Source: Peribolospora baueri
Taxonomy: Eukaryota > Basidiomycota > Peribolosporomycetes > Peribolosporales > Peribolosporaceae
DNA: 64,000 bases
Assembly (NCBI GenBank): GCA_029717555.1
Contig: JAMDHS010000001.1
Location: 310,001-374,000, forward strand
Reading direction: 5' to 3'
Shown here: positions 43,831 to 53,892 of the stretch, piece after piece
Numbering within the stretch: position 1 is the first letter of the stretch
How the letters are laid out: the number at the start of each line of letters is the position of its first letter
Translations under genes and position numbers: made by a program
Notes under the pieces: model-generated
What the model saw: the letters and a program-made list of their open reading frames with translations, nothing else
The model's database searches: none
Told to the model about the DNA's origin: nothing

Positions 43831-46133
43831 ATGCTCCTCCGCCGCTCCTTCTCCCTCCTTCTCTCCGCCCTCCCCGCTCTCGCCGGGCGCATCCCGCTCG
43901 AAACAAGGCAGTCTGCCGCCTCCTCGTCCTCGGCCAAGGACACCACCACCAACGTCACCGAGAGCGTCATCGTCGCCGTCCCCGTCGACGCCCCCGTGTG
44001 GGCCGAACAGCTCAGTCCCGACCTCGTCTCCTTCTCCATCGAGAACGACCGCTGGCCCGACTGGGTCGGCGGCTCCGCGTCCGGCAGGAACAACTTCACC
44101 ACCCAAGCCCTCACCAGCCTTGCCCAGCTCACCGGCAAACCGCCTCACATTCGCGTCGGCGCCGACTCAGAGGACCGCACGCTCATCGATCCCAACCTGC
44201 CCACGACGGATGGCCCGGAGGTCGGCCTCTTCCCCCCTTCCACCGTCGTCACGCCCTTCCCAGAGGCCACCAATGACACCATCCGCGGCTCCGACTTCTA
44301 CGCCCTCTCCGCCCACCTCCTCCCCGGCACGCCCATGACCTGGGGCCTCAACCTCCGCTCGGGCAACGTGACCAACGCCGTCGACGAGGCTCGCGCCCTC
44401 CTCCAGGCCTTCTCCGAGGGGCCCGTTCGCGACGCCGGCATCACTCTCCAGCACGTCGAGGTGGGCAACGAGCCGGACCTGTTCAAGGATCCCCTCTACG
44501 TCGGCGACTGGACCATCTTGGACTACACCAGGAAGTGAGCCCGGGTCTCCTCTCCAAAACGCGCTTTTCCTCCTTCCCTTCCTGCTTCACTCACCACCTT
44601 CCCCCTCTCTTTTTCGCTCTCCCACAAGCTGGACCAACTTTGCCAACTCCGTCGACAAGGCCGTCCCCGGCTCTCAGTTTACCTGGCAAGTCGGCGCCTT
44701 TGCTGATATCGACGATACCGGCGCCAACGACAAGACCGCCCAGGGCGTCTGGCTCGCCGGGATTAGGAACAGCGAGGCTGGCGCTAGGATCTCGACGTGA
44801 GTGCCGCTCCAAACGGAGAGGGGGGGCACGGCGAAGAGGAACGACCACCGATCCCTTCGTTTTTTTTTTGTTTCCCTCGACGGTTTTCCAGTTTCTCGCA
44901 GCACCACTACTTCGGTGCGTCGACGTATTTCCTTCCAGTTCTTTCAGGTCGGAGCCCAGCTGACCTTTTTCCTCTTCCTCTCTCCCCTTCTCTCCGACCC
45001 GCTTTCGGTCGCCACAGCGGCCTACTGCAACGGAGGAGCGTTCAACCTGGCAGACCTGCTCAACAAGCAATACATCCGCACCAACGTCTCCCAGCTCTTG
45101 CCCGACCTCATCGCCACCAAGCGACAGTCGCTCGACTACATCCTCGGGTGAGAGACCGCCCGGTCGGTGTGCTTCGCCGTTTTTCCCGACCGTCTCCAAC
45201 GAAGCTGACTCCTCCTCTCCTCACCTCCTCTCGGTCCGCACTCCTCGAAAGCGAGACCAACTCCATCGCATGCCACGGCGCCCCGGGCGTCTCAGACAGC
45301 GGCGGATCGGCCGTGTGGGGCGTTGACTACATCCTCCAGAGCGCCGCGCTCGGCGTCGGCAGGTTGCACTTCCACGAGGGCGTCGGTGAGTCTTCTTCTT
45401 TTATCGATGTGGCTCGCTGCCCCTTTCTTTAACTCCTCCTCCCCCTTCCCGTTGACCTAGGCTACAAATACAACCTGGTGAGCTGGCGTTTTTGAAACGC
45501 GGTCGTCGCCGCATCACCCACTCATCTTTCCTTCTTTTACTCCTCCTTGCCTCGGCTTTCTTTCAGTTCCAACCCATCCCTTTGAACCGCTCCGTCACGA
45601 CCGGCTACGACCTCTCCACGCCTTTCCCTGCTCACGTCAACCCGCTTTACTACGCCGCGCTCGTGGTGAACACGGCGATCGGCAAGTCCGGCAACGCACG
45701 CGTCGCCGAGCTCGACGTCAGCAGCAAGCACGTCGCCGGCTACGGCATCTGGGAGGGCAACAAGCTCGCTCGCGCCGTCTTCCTCAACTCGAACGGTTTC
45801 TTCAAGAACAACACCCAGGGCGTGCCCGACACCGTCCGCTCGGCCTCCAAGCTTTTCTTTACTTTCCCTTCTTCCGCCAAGTCCGGCTCCGGCTCGTCCG
45901 CCGCAAAGGGTTACACCGTCGAGCGTCTCTCGATCCCTTACACTGACGTCACCTACGACGTTCCCTCCACCAACGGTTCCACCACTTCCGGAAACCCGAG
46001 TATGACGTGGGCAGGCCAGACATGGGACTATGCCGCGCCCGTCGGCCAGCGCACGTCCGAGCAGGCGACGAGCCTCGAGAACGGCTTGCAGATTGAGGCT
46101 ACCGAGGTCGTGCTCGTTACTTTCCAGTACTGA
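43831..46133 (+). CDS. secreted glycoside hydrolase family 79 (beta-glucuronidase-like)
   Basis: Seven exons, 43831-44534, 44629-44796, 44892-44914, 45018-45147, 45252-45385, 45461-45477 and 45567-46133, close in frame to 580 aa. A signal peptide (residues about 1-20) precedes a TIM-barrel with SFSIENDRWPDWVG, PHIRVGADSEDRT, and the acid/base glutamate in VEVGNEPDLF. The nucleophile glutamate is likely the one in RLHFHEGVGY. The C-terminal beta-domain (GH79C type) includes NPLYYAALVVNTAIGKSG. Fungal GH79 enzymes release glucuronic acid or its 4-O-methyl ether from arabinogalactan-type glycans. Exons 3 and 6 are only 23 and 17 nt. The 3' end of this gene was the source of the broken copy at 28.3-28.8 kb. 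Confidence 0.9.
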
Positions 46134-46915
46134 GCCAGCGTGCACCTCCGTTGGCTGGCCGGCGGGCGGATGGGAGGGATGGCTATGGATGAGTAACTCG
46201 GCTCGGCGCTAGAGAACCGTCGTCGAAAGTCCGATCTCGTCGTCCCCGCCCGCCCACCTCTTTCTTTACTTGCCTGCCCGCCTGCCTGCCTGCCTGTTGC
46301 CTACCTTCCTGCCTGCCTACCTTCCGGTCAATATCCATATTATCATCGCCGTCCGCCACCACATGTATCTAACATACCCTCGTGGCTATCTATCGCTATC
46401 GCCTGCCACGCGCGGAATCGCATCCCATGAGACGGAGGGAGCGTGTTTTGACGATGCTTCTACTTGCATACGATACGATACGATACGATACGATACAATA
46501 CAATACAATACGATGCAATACGATACGATACGGCACGTATGACACGGCGCGCGCGTCCGGTGCTGAATGGTCTGGACGCTGGACAAAGAAGAGGAAGGAC
46601 AGGGCGAAGGAGGAGAGAATGGATTGGGGACGCGTGTAAAGTACAAATCTCAAACGAGGAAGTCTTCAAGTCACGAATTGTAATTCTTGAATAGATCTTG
46701 AAAGTCCATTTTGCATTTCTTAGCCGAGCATCTTTTGAGTTTTCCTCTCGAAGCATTTGCGCAGATCTTGTTCCTATCCTAGATTTTGGAAAATCGAAAA
46801 GTTTTTTTTCTCACCCAATGTGCAAATCTTGCCAATGTAAATGTCTGCAACCAGTTTTCGATAATTTTTGATTTTCTCCAAACGGTTATTGCAGTAATTT
46901 AATTTAGTCGTTGAA
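45770..46915 (+). repeat. GH79 3' end plus flank: source copy of inverted repeat
   Basis: This segment matches, in inverted orientation, the shorter copy at 28333-28835. Matching blocks are 45770-45915 (coding), 46370-46680 (flank with ATACG array) and about 46880-46915 (ending GTTGAAC). Identity is high in blocks, with two segments absent from the other copy. Confidence 0.85.
46465..46535. repeat. (ATACG)n / (ATACA)n pentanucleotide array
   Basis: ATACG units with an internal ATACA block. It lies within the duplicated GH79 3' flank and has an inverted counterpart at 28522-28575. Confidence 0.9.
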
Positions 46916-46954
46916 CTTATTAGAATGTACTAATAAGAAAGCGGAAAGGAGGAT

Positions 46955-47145
46955 TAGAAATGGAAATATCCAGCGCGGAACGAAAAATGAAAGGGACACG
47001 AAATGGAAAATGATTGGGCTGGTGCAAAAGAGAGAAAAGAACGCGAAAAGAGGGACGAGAAATGAAAAATCCACGGCGCTGGAACGAAAAATCGAAAAAA
47101 AGGGGACGCGAAAGGGCTGGTGGTGCAAAAGAGAGAGAAGTCAAC
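46955..47145 (+). repeat. imperfect tandem repeat, two units of about 95 nt
   Basis: Two A/G-rich units begin near 46959 and 47062, each running GAAATG, then CAGCGC or GGCGCT, GGAACGAAAAAT, GGGGACGCGAAA-like, GGGCTGG and TGCAAAAGAGAG. They differ by small indels. The position upstream of the 18S remnant suggests old rDNA-spacer subrepeats (inference). Confidence 0.65.
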
Positions 47146-48466
47146 GGCAGTGGTTCTATGGCGTCGCTCATCGCTCAAACGTTACAGCAATGAATGGCTT
47201 GTTCCAGAAACGCGTAAAACGCGTGTTTCACCCCCTTTCCATCCTCAAGAAGAGGCGAGGAGGCCAGCACTGTGCTTGGCGCACCTCCACCCCATCCGAT
47301 AGCAGGTTGAAAGGGCTAGCGAAAGTGAGTATGAAGAACGCGGCGCAAACGACTCTTCCTCACGAGTTAGCGATGCCCTAGTAAGCATTGCTGAAACCCA
47401 AATGACTAGCGGGTCGAGGATAGCGCTTGAAGCTCCCTGTGTATTGAACAGGTGTATGCTCGGCGTTACAATCTATCCGGCTAGGCGTTTGACAGATGTC
47501 CCCTGTCGTGGGAGCGAGTAGTCGTTACAGCGGAAGCGAAAGAGAGACAGAGAGAAAGACAGAGAAGAGAGGAACGAGACGAAGAGAACTGGATCGATTG
47601 GTTTCGTAAGAGTAAGGTGAATGGCGTCCTCTAGGGATGCCCTGAATCTCTGTTCTTATATACATGGGGTCAGGCTCAGGGGACGGAGTAACGAAGGAGG
47701 AGTAAGGGGAAATGAGTGGATCACGTGCGCCTGCGCGGTTGTCGTCAGGGTGGGGGGATGTGATCACTGTGTCGCGACCCCGTTTACGACCGTCTATTTC
47801 CTAGGCGGTAGATCACTTCTATTGTTCTCGGCGTACCCCTTTATGTACGACTCCGGGCGCCTATTCCTCTCGAGAAACGTATATACAGAGGATGGGAACC
47901 CCACTGTCTGTACTCCCTGTGAGGAAGAACACCATGTAGACACCACATCTACCAGCTCACAGTCGGCCAATTTGCTCGGTTACCACCTTGTCCATCTGAT
48001 GCCTAGTCGGCCCTGGTCCATCGCATTTGCCGCAGCCCCGGCACCCCCTGCGATTTCTAACAGCGGTATATGAGGAATACACGTGAGGCGTATTATTATA
48101 TGCTATGGCTTTCCACGACAGTCGCTTGACTGTCCTTCTGCCTGCATCGCTGCCAGGGGATGTCAGATGTTGTGGATGTAATTGCCGATGGCCAGACCAA
48201 AAGCGATAGCTTCCAAACACTCGAGGATCCGCAATGTAGACTGGGAGATTGTATCCAGAGCTTGCGAGACCGGGGGATAAGGCGTGAGCTGGTCCTTTCC
48301 CATTTGCGATAACAGGTCCTTGTGACCTCGAAGCATTGGTGGACAGACACTCACTGACGAAAGACACACCAAATCGATCCTTGCGACATACTCCGTGTCG
48401 ATGTGGAGGACCTTTATTGGTCTCGCCCACCAGCTATGGGCGTCCCAGTGGCGCTCGAAAGGATAG
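47146..48466. other. spacer upstream of the 18S remnant, possible rDNA intergenic/external transcribed spacer
   Basis: No gene is supported. The sequence is less GC-rich than coding neighbours and runs without a break into the first base of an 18S-like sequence, so part of it may be former ETS/IGS. This needs comparison with the main rDNA unit. Confidence 0.4.
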
Positions 48467-49500
48467 TTACCTGGTTGATTCTGCCAGAAGTCATATGCTT
48501 GTCTCAAAGGTTAAGCCATGCATGTCAAAGTATAAATATCTTTGTACTGTGAAACTGAAAGGCTCCTTAAATCAGTTATAGTTCATTTGATGGTACCCAG
48601 TTACATGGATAACTGTGGTAATTCTAGAGCTAATACATGCTTAAAAGCCCCGACTTCTGGGACGGGTGTATTTATTAGATAAAAGCCAGCCCCTTCGGGA
48701 TCCCTTGGTGGCTCGCAATACCTTCTCGAATCGCATGGCCTTGCGCCGGCGATGCTTCATTCAAACATCTGCCCTATCAACTTTCGATGGTAGGTGTAAT
48801 GTGACCGGCCACCCTGTGACGGCACCTCGGGGCCCGGATTACCCATGTAGAACCGATCACGTGTAGACTAGGCCACGTGCCGGGGCTGCCGAGCTCCTTT
48901 GTTGCCACGCTGGCCACCATCACGGAGGAATACCAATACCATCTCTTTCGCTATCATTCAGCTAGTTGGCACCATTACAGTAGGATAGAGGCCTACCATG
49001 GTTTCAACGATAACAATATGACGGCTCTATTGAGTCCTATAATTGGAATGAGTACGATTTAAATCCCTTAACGAGGAACGATTGGAGGGCAAGTCTGGTA
49101 CCAGCAGCCGCGGTAATTCCAGCTCCAATAGCGTATATTGAAGTTGTTGCAGTTAAAAAGCTCGTAGTTGAACTTCAGGCCTGGCCGGCCGGTCCGCTTC
49201 ACAGTGTGTACTTGGTTCGCCGGGTCTTCCTTCTTGGTGAACCCGTATGCCCTTGACTGGGTGTGCGGGCGAACCCAGGACTTATACTTTGAAAAAATCC
49301 TAGTGTTCAAAGCAGGCCTATGCCCGAATATATTAGCATGGAATAACAGAATAGGACGTGCGGTTCCATTTTGTTGGTTTCTGGAATCGCCGTAATGATT
49401 AATAGGGATAGTCGGGGACATTAGTATCCAATTGCCAGAGGTGAAATTCCGGTCAGATACCGTTGTGGTCTTAACAGTAAACTATGCCGACTATATGCCA
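48467..49500 (+). pseudogene. decayed 18S rRNA copy (5' two-thirds) with internal deletions and one insert
   Basis: It starts at the canonical 18S 5' end (TACCTGGTTGATTCTGCCAG) and continues through TCATATGCTTGTCTCAAAG, GGTAATTCTAGAGCTAATAC, CAGCAGCCGCGGTAATTCCA, TTAAAAAGCTCGTAGTTGAA, TTTTGTTGGTTTCTGGAATC and TAAACTATGCCGACTA. A 187-bp insert sits at 48794-48980. About 130 nt of the 18S are missing after GTTTCAACG (near 49010), and about 100 nt after GTGAAATTCC (near 49453). Similarity ends near 49500. Many substitutions fall at otherwise invariant sites. It cannot make a working small subunit RNA. The variable-region text (GGCCTGGCC, ACCCGTATGCCCTTGACTGG) fits a basidiomycete. Confidence 0.9.
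48794..48980 (+). mobile_element. 187-bp insert in the 18S remnant, flanked by TAG
   Basis: The insert interrupts the universally conserved GATGGTAGGATA stretch. TAG occurs on both sides, as a 3-bp target duplication would leave. The ends are roughly inverted: TGTAATGTG at the left and CACCATTACA at the right. No open frame is seen. A small non-autonomous DNA element (MITE-like) fits best. The ends also read GT and AG, so a spliceosomal-type intron is an alternative. Confidence 0.45.
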
Positions 49501-50068
49501 TGCGGGTCATCGGGATATGCCACCCCGAAGGGGGGATTTACCAAACACGACTTGCGGCAACAGACTTCCCAAAGGAGAGCACGTGACCATATGCAGACGA
49601 TCGAATCGAATCGATGGCCGCAGCGAGATGGATGGTATGACGTCGTCGCCTTAATAAGCGACCTCCTCGATCGATCCCCCGCTCCCCCCAAGTTCCTTGA
49701 CCGTGGACATGGACTGGAAAAGACGACGAGCGCGGGGGCGCGGGATGCATTCCAAAGCGGACGCGCCTGATCAGATTGGCCGCGAGGAAGGGAGGGGCAC
49801 GCACGTGCGACTGCAGACACGGACATGTTCGTGTATGTGAGACACGATTCGACACGATTCGCCAGCGTCGGCCGAGAGAGAGAGAGAGCGCTCGATGGCG
49901 AATGGCCGGATCGGGGAATCGGTACGAGGGCCAGGGGGGCCGTTCCCCGTTCAGTGGCATCGCATCGCCACCGCTCATCTTCCTTTCTCGCTCATCCACC
50001 ACCTAGTCAGTCTCCCTAACAAGCAAACAAGCACCCGCACCCGACATCGAGCGCAAACGAACGAAACG
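49501..50068. other. intergenic region, promoter side of the 236-aa protein gene
   Basis: No gene is seen. Sequence returns to the normal GC-rich type within about 60 bp of the end of 18S similarity. Confidence 0.4.
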
Positions 50069-51205
50069 ATGACCAGCACCGCCTCCTCGGGACAGACGGA
50101 TCCCCGTGGCAAGCCGTCGAGGGTGACGATTTTTACGAGAAAGATGCGCTACGGCGCTCAGCAGGTGCCCATCGTCGTCGACACGGAGGACGACGTGCCA
50201 GACAGGCCGGTCAAGTCGTACGGGCCTGACATGACGAGGTACTTCAAGTCCCACGTGCGTGTCTCCCTCCTCTCCGTCTGTCGTTTGCGTCTCTGCATTT
50301 GCCGTGCGACGGCAGAGCAAGCGCGAGGTGGCGATGGCGTGGTAGTAGTCGCTGACGGACTACTGGCACTGGTGGTCGACGACGATCTTCGTCTCCGCAG
50401 GGCAACAACGGCGTGGGGATGACGGAAGGCCTCTCCTCCAAGGCGGCCAACAACCAGGCCAACGTGAACGAGCGCAGCAGGCTCCGCCGGGAAGGTGCGT
50501 CCGCGGGGGGTGGTGGTCGTCGTCGTTGTCGTCGTTGTCGTCGTTTTTGTCCTCTTGGGCTCGCCAAGGTGATGTGTGACGGCGAGGAGGATGGTGACGT
50601 CGCGGCTCACACATGCCACGATTTTTCCTTTTCTTTTCCCCGGCGACGACGGACACATCAGGCCTCTTCGAGCCCCACAGCCTGCATACCCAGCTGGAGC
50701 GGATCGTGACAGGCGAGCGGGAGCCGAAAGAGTCCAAGCTGCACTACGCCGCCCACGGCCCCTCGGTGGGGTCGATGCTCATGGACAGCAACGGCGTCGA
50801 CATCCCCATCGGGCGACCTCGCCGCAGCTCGACGGGCTCGACAGGCTCGGACTCGGAAACGGACGCGTCCGCCGTTCAGTCGTCGCTCTTCGGCGGCGCC
50901 ACCGGCGGCCTGCGCAGCGGCCATTCCGAGGTGTCTTCGGGCCGGCTGGGGGCGTACTTGAAGGAGCGCTTGGGCCTCGAGAAGGAGGGCGGATATGCGG
51001 ACCACCTCAGCAGGGAGTTTGCGCCGAGTCAGACGCGGAGCGGGACGAATACGTGAGTGGCCGAGAACGGTGGTCGAAGAACCTCCCTTCGCTCAACGCA
51101 ACGCCACGCCACGTCTTCTTTTCTTTTTCTTTTTCTTTCCCTTCCCCCCGTGTAACCGTCGTCAGGCCCGGCGCGGACCCGTTCGGCAACCCGAGGCATT
51201 ACTGA
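50069..51205 (+). CDS. uncharacterised 236-aa protein
   Basis: Exons 50069-50254, 50401-50494, 50662-51052 and 51166-51205 close in phase. The N-terminal part reads PSRVTIFTRKMRYGAQQVPI with a conserved-looking KSYGPDMTRYFKSH. The middle GVGMTEGLSSKAANNQANVNE is followed by Ser/Gly-rich sequence (RRSSTGSTGSDSETDAS) and SGRLGAYLKERLGLEKEGGY. The C-terminus PGADPFGNPRHY is short and distinct. There is no signal peptide or membrane span. Serine-rich, acidic-flanked patches suggest phosphorylation. I recognise no family, and the conserved termini imply it is a real, translated gene. Confidence 0.7.
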
Positions 51206-51851
51206 GCGCGACGGCGACAGCCGTCCGTCCGTCCGTCCTCAGAAAGTCCAGCCAAGCCATGCAAGCAAGCAAGCAAGGCAAGCCGGCGGGCGAGTTGTGC
51301 CACCTCGTTTTCCAGCCAGGTCTTCGTCAACACGTGTGCACCAACCCAACCTTTCTGGTCTCCCTCCTCCTCCCCTCGTCTCCCCTCGTCTCCCCTCGTC
51401 TCCCCTCGTCTCGTCTTGTTCTTTCTTCTTTACTTCCTCCTTCCCGCCTCGCGTCCGGAACTCGCTCTTTCCCCGCGCGCTTGTTGATAAACCAAACCAA
51501 CGACGGCTCCATCTCATCTCATCTTGATGGGGACGTCGCCATAGTGTGTGGATGTGTGTGTATCTAGTATTCCGACGCGACCCGACCCGACCGACTACTG
51601 ACGGCTCTGGTCGATTCGACTCGACTGGACTCGAAATCGTCTGTATCATATCATGTCCATCCCCATCCATCTTTCCCTGGCCGCCGACGGCCTTCTCGAA
51701 ATCTCCTGCGACGTCGAATCTCATTCGGGCTTTCGTAAACGATAGACAGGCAGACGAAGCAATACGTGCCCCCCCTACCCCTTGGCGCTCTCGGTTTCTG
51801 CTGGCGTCGGATCGGAGCGGACCAGACGAGGGGTGAGGAGAAGAGAAGAGA
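51206..51851. other. convergent 3' region with CTCGTCTCCC decamer repeat
   Basis: Four tandem decamers near 51375-51416, and TCATC/GACTC patches. No gene is seen. A related (CTCGT)n tract at 51957-51986 lies in the last intron of the next gene. Confidence 0.5.
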
Positions 51852-52496
51852 TCACCAGCCGTAGCAGCAGCCGACGTTGTTGGGGAACTGTTCCGAAAGA
51901 AGCAGAAAAAGAATAAAAAGTCCTCAGGAATCGTCTCGCCTCGCCATGACGGTACCTCGTCTCGTCTCGTCTCGTCTCGTCTCGTCGGCAAACCCACCTG
52001 AGGACAGGTGGCGGATCCATCGGCGTTGTAGTACTGGATTGTGCCGTCCATCTTATTGGGGTCGGTGCTGTCCGGCCGCCGAGGGGACGGTGAGTGGGTG
52101 AGCGAGAAGAGGAGGGAGGAGGAGGGGCGACTCACCATTGCGTCTGGTCCGCACAGACGGCCTTGCTGCCGAGGTCGTTCCGGTCGGCGTAGCAGTGGAC
52201 GGACAAGCAGCACTGGATGTCGTTTCCGCTGGAAGGGAGGGGAGTCGGACTAAATGAGAGGACGGGACGGGACGGGACCGAGGGGAAATTCCATCTTCTC
52301 TGACAGCAACCCACCCGGGGCAGACGGGAGGCGTGGGCGTCCAGACACCGTCGCAGTCCGTGCCGACTTGGGAGCATTGGCCGTCGCCGTAGCCGCCGCC
52401 GCCGCCGACGGGGCATTGAGCGCGGGAGGGTTGGGCGACCAAGACCAAGACGGCCGTGGCTGCGAAGATGGGAGAGAGAGACGAAGCGATGCGCAT
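51852..52496 (-). CDS. small secreted protein with 12 cysteines
   Basis: Exons 52496-52315, 52228-52136, 52067-51998 and 51887-51852 join in phase to 126 aa. A clear signal peptide (residues 1-26, MRIASSLSPI then AVLVLVAQPSRA) precedes a short mature chain of about 100 residues. It has 12 cysteines: single ones in QCPVGG, QCSQVG, DCDGV, VCPGG, then the pair in DIQCCLS, HCYAD, VCADQ, QCTDP, TCPQ and the final pair GCCYGW. An even count suggests six disulfides. There is no catalytic motif. Size, secretion and cysteine density are like fungal small secreted or effector-like proteins, though saprotrophs also have them. No homologue comes to mind. Confidence 0.8.
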
Positions 52497-53892
52497 GGGG
52501 ATGTTTGTTCGACTGGGCGAGGTGGAGGTATGCGTCTTGGCGGGAAGAAGCAAGGACGGAGAAGGAGCGACGTGGATGAGGTCGTCTCCGAGTCACTTAT
52601 ACGATGGCCCAGCGAGGGGCGGTGTTGCTTCATGGCAAGTAAGCCCTCCCTCAGTCCGTCCCTCCGTCCGTCCGTCCGTCCGACCGCCGCTCGTTCGTCG
52701 CTCCGTTCGTGTTCGTTGGGTGCAGCGCCCCGCTCGGGAGGCGGTTCGTGTGGCACGCGGGGTGCGCCTGGTATGCTCGGTGCTAGTAGTTAGTGACCAT
52801 GGAACGGACGGGCGGGGAGGGTTAGCTTGCGCTCCGCTCCGTCGCAGCGCCAAGCCCGAGCGACGAGCGCGTTGGACGTCCCCGTCGCGCACACCGTCCG
52901 TCGATCAGCGGCCCACTTGTTCCGCGGCAAGTGGCGGCGGCGGGGAACGAACGAACGATATCTGAATCCAAGGGCGTCTTTGGCCAAAGGAGATGTGCAA
53001 GCCACAAAAGCCCCAACCCCGAGTCGGGGCGGGCCTTGTCGTCATCTATTGTCCTTTGCGTGTCTTGGTCGTGCTAGCTGCCGTTGTCGTTCGAGTAGGT
53101 CTGATTCAAGTCGATTAACTCGACGCGGCTAGATTCAATTCGACTCGACGCGATTCGACTCGACTTCTCCGCGTCTTTCGCCGCACCCCAGATGCTCGCC
53201 GGATCCGGCGGCTCAACTCGGGGTGCGTCGGGCTCGCTGGCTGGGATCGCAAAGCGTCTGCCCACGTCGCCCGCCTCGTCTCCGTCTCCGAGAGCGCTCG
53301 GACGACGGAGCTGCGGTAACGCACTGGCCATGTTCGGTACCGACGCCTCCATGTTCCTGCCCGGGACGATCCCGCGCTGGGAGCATGAATCGAGGGCGCG
53401 CTTCCGACGCAGACCGTCTGCTGCACACGACCGACGCATCCACGTGTCGCATGAGCCTCGCCACACGAAGCATGAACGGAGGCGCGAGTGCGGGTGGGCG
53501 CGCGAGCGAGTCAGCTTGGCGAGCGACGAGCGAGGGCGACTGGGCGACCAGCGACGGGGCGGTCGGACGACGGGGCGACCGGAAGACTGGGTGGGTGACA
53601 GACTAGCCGACGATCTTCGTTCCTAATCGACAGATAGCGCAGACGGCGCCGACCATCACAATCGACCCGACCCGACCCGACCGACGGGGCCGCTGCTCGT
53701 CTCGTCGCTCGTCAAGAAGATTGTCGGGATCGAGTAGAAAAAGAAAAAATAAGAACCACCGGGTCAAGACGAGGCGCCCGGTTTTAAAAGCGCCCCTCGC
53801 TCGTCCCTCCCCCGTCCTCTTCACCTTTCCCTTTTCCTTCTTGACAGCCTGCCTACGTTTGCTTGCCTCGCCTTCGCCTCCCCCTCGCCGCC
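52497..53892. other. intergenic region (1.4 kb) with one doubtful frame
   Basis: Contains CCGT repeats (52665-52680), TCGAC-rich palindromic text near 53100-53165, and an Arg-rich open frame 53192-53626 (+) that lacks any conserved feature and is not called as a gene. Confidence 0.4.

Noticed and set aside
48467-49500. A functional 18S rRNA gene
   Set aside because: Core helices are deleted, invariant positions are changed and the 3' third is missing.
51375-51416. CTCGTCTCCC decamers as a minisatellite of special origin
   Set aside because: Four short units within CT-rich DNA are ordinary simple sequence in this genome.
53192-53626. Arg-rich 144-codon plus-strand frame
   Set aside because: No conserved motif, no splice pattern, and comparable frames exist on the other strand; composition is explained by GC-rich repeats.
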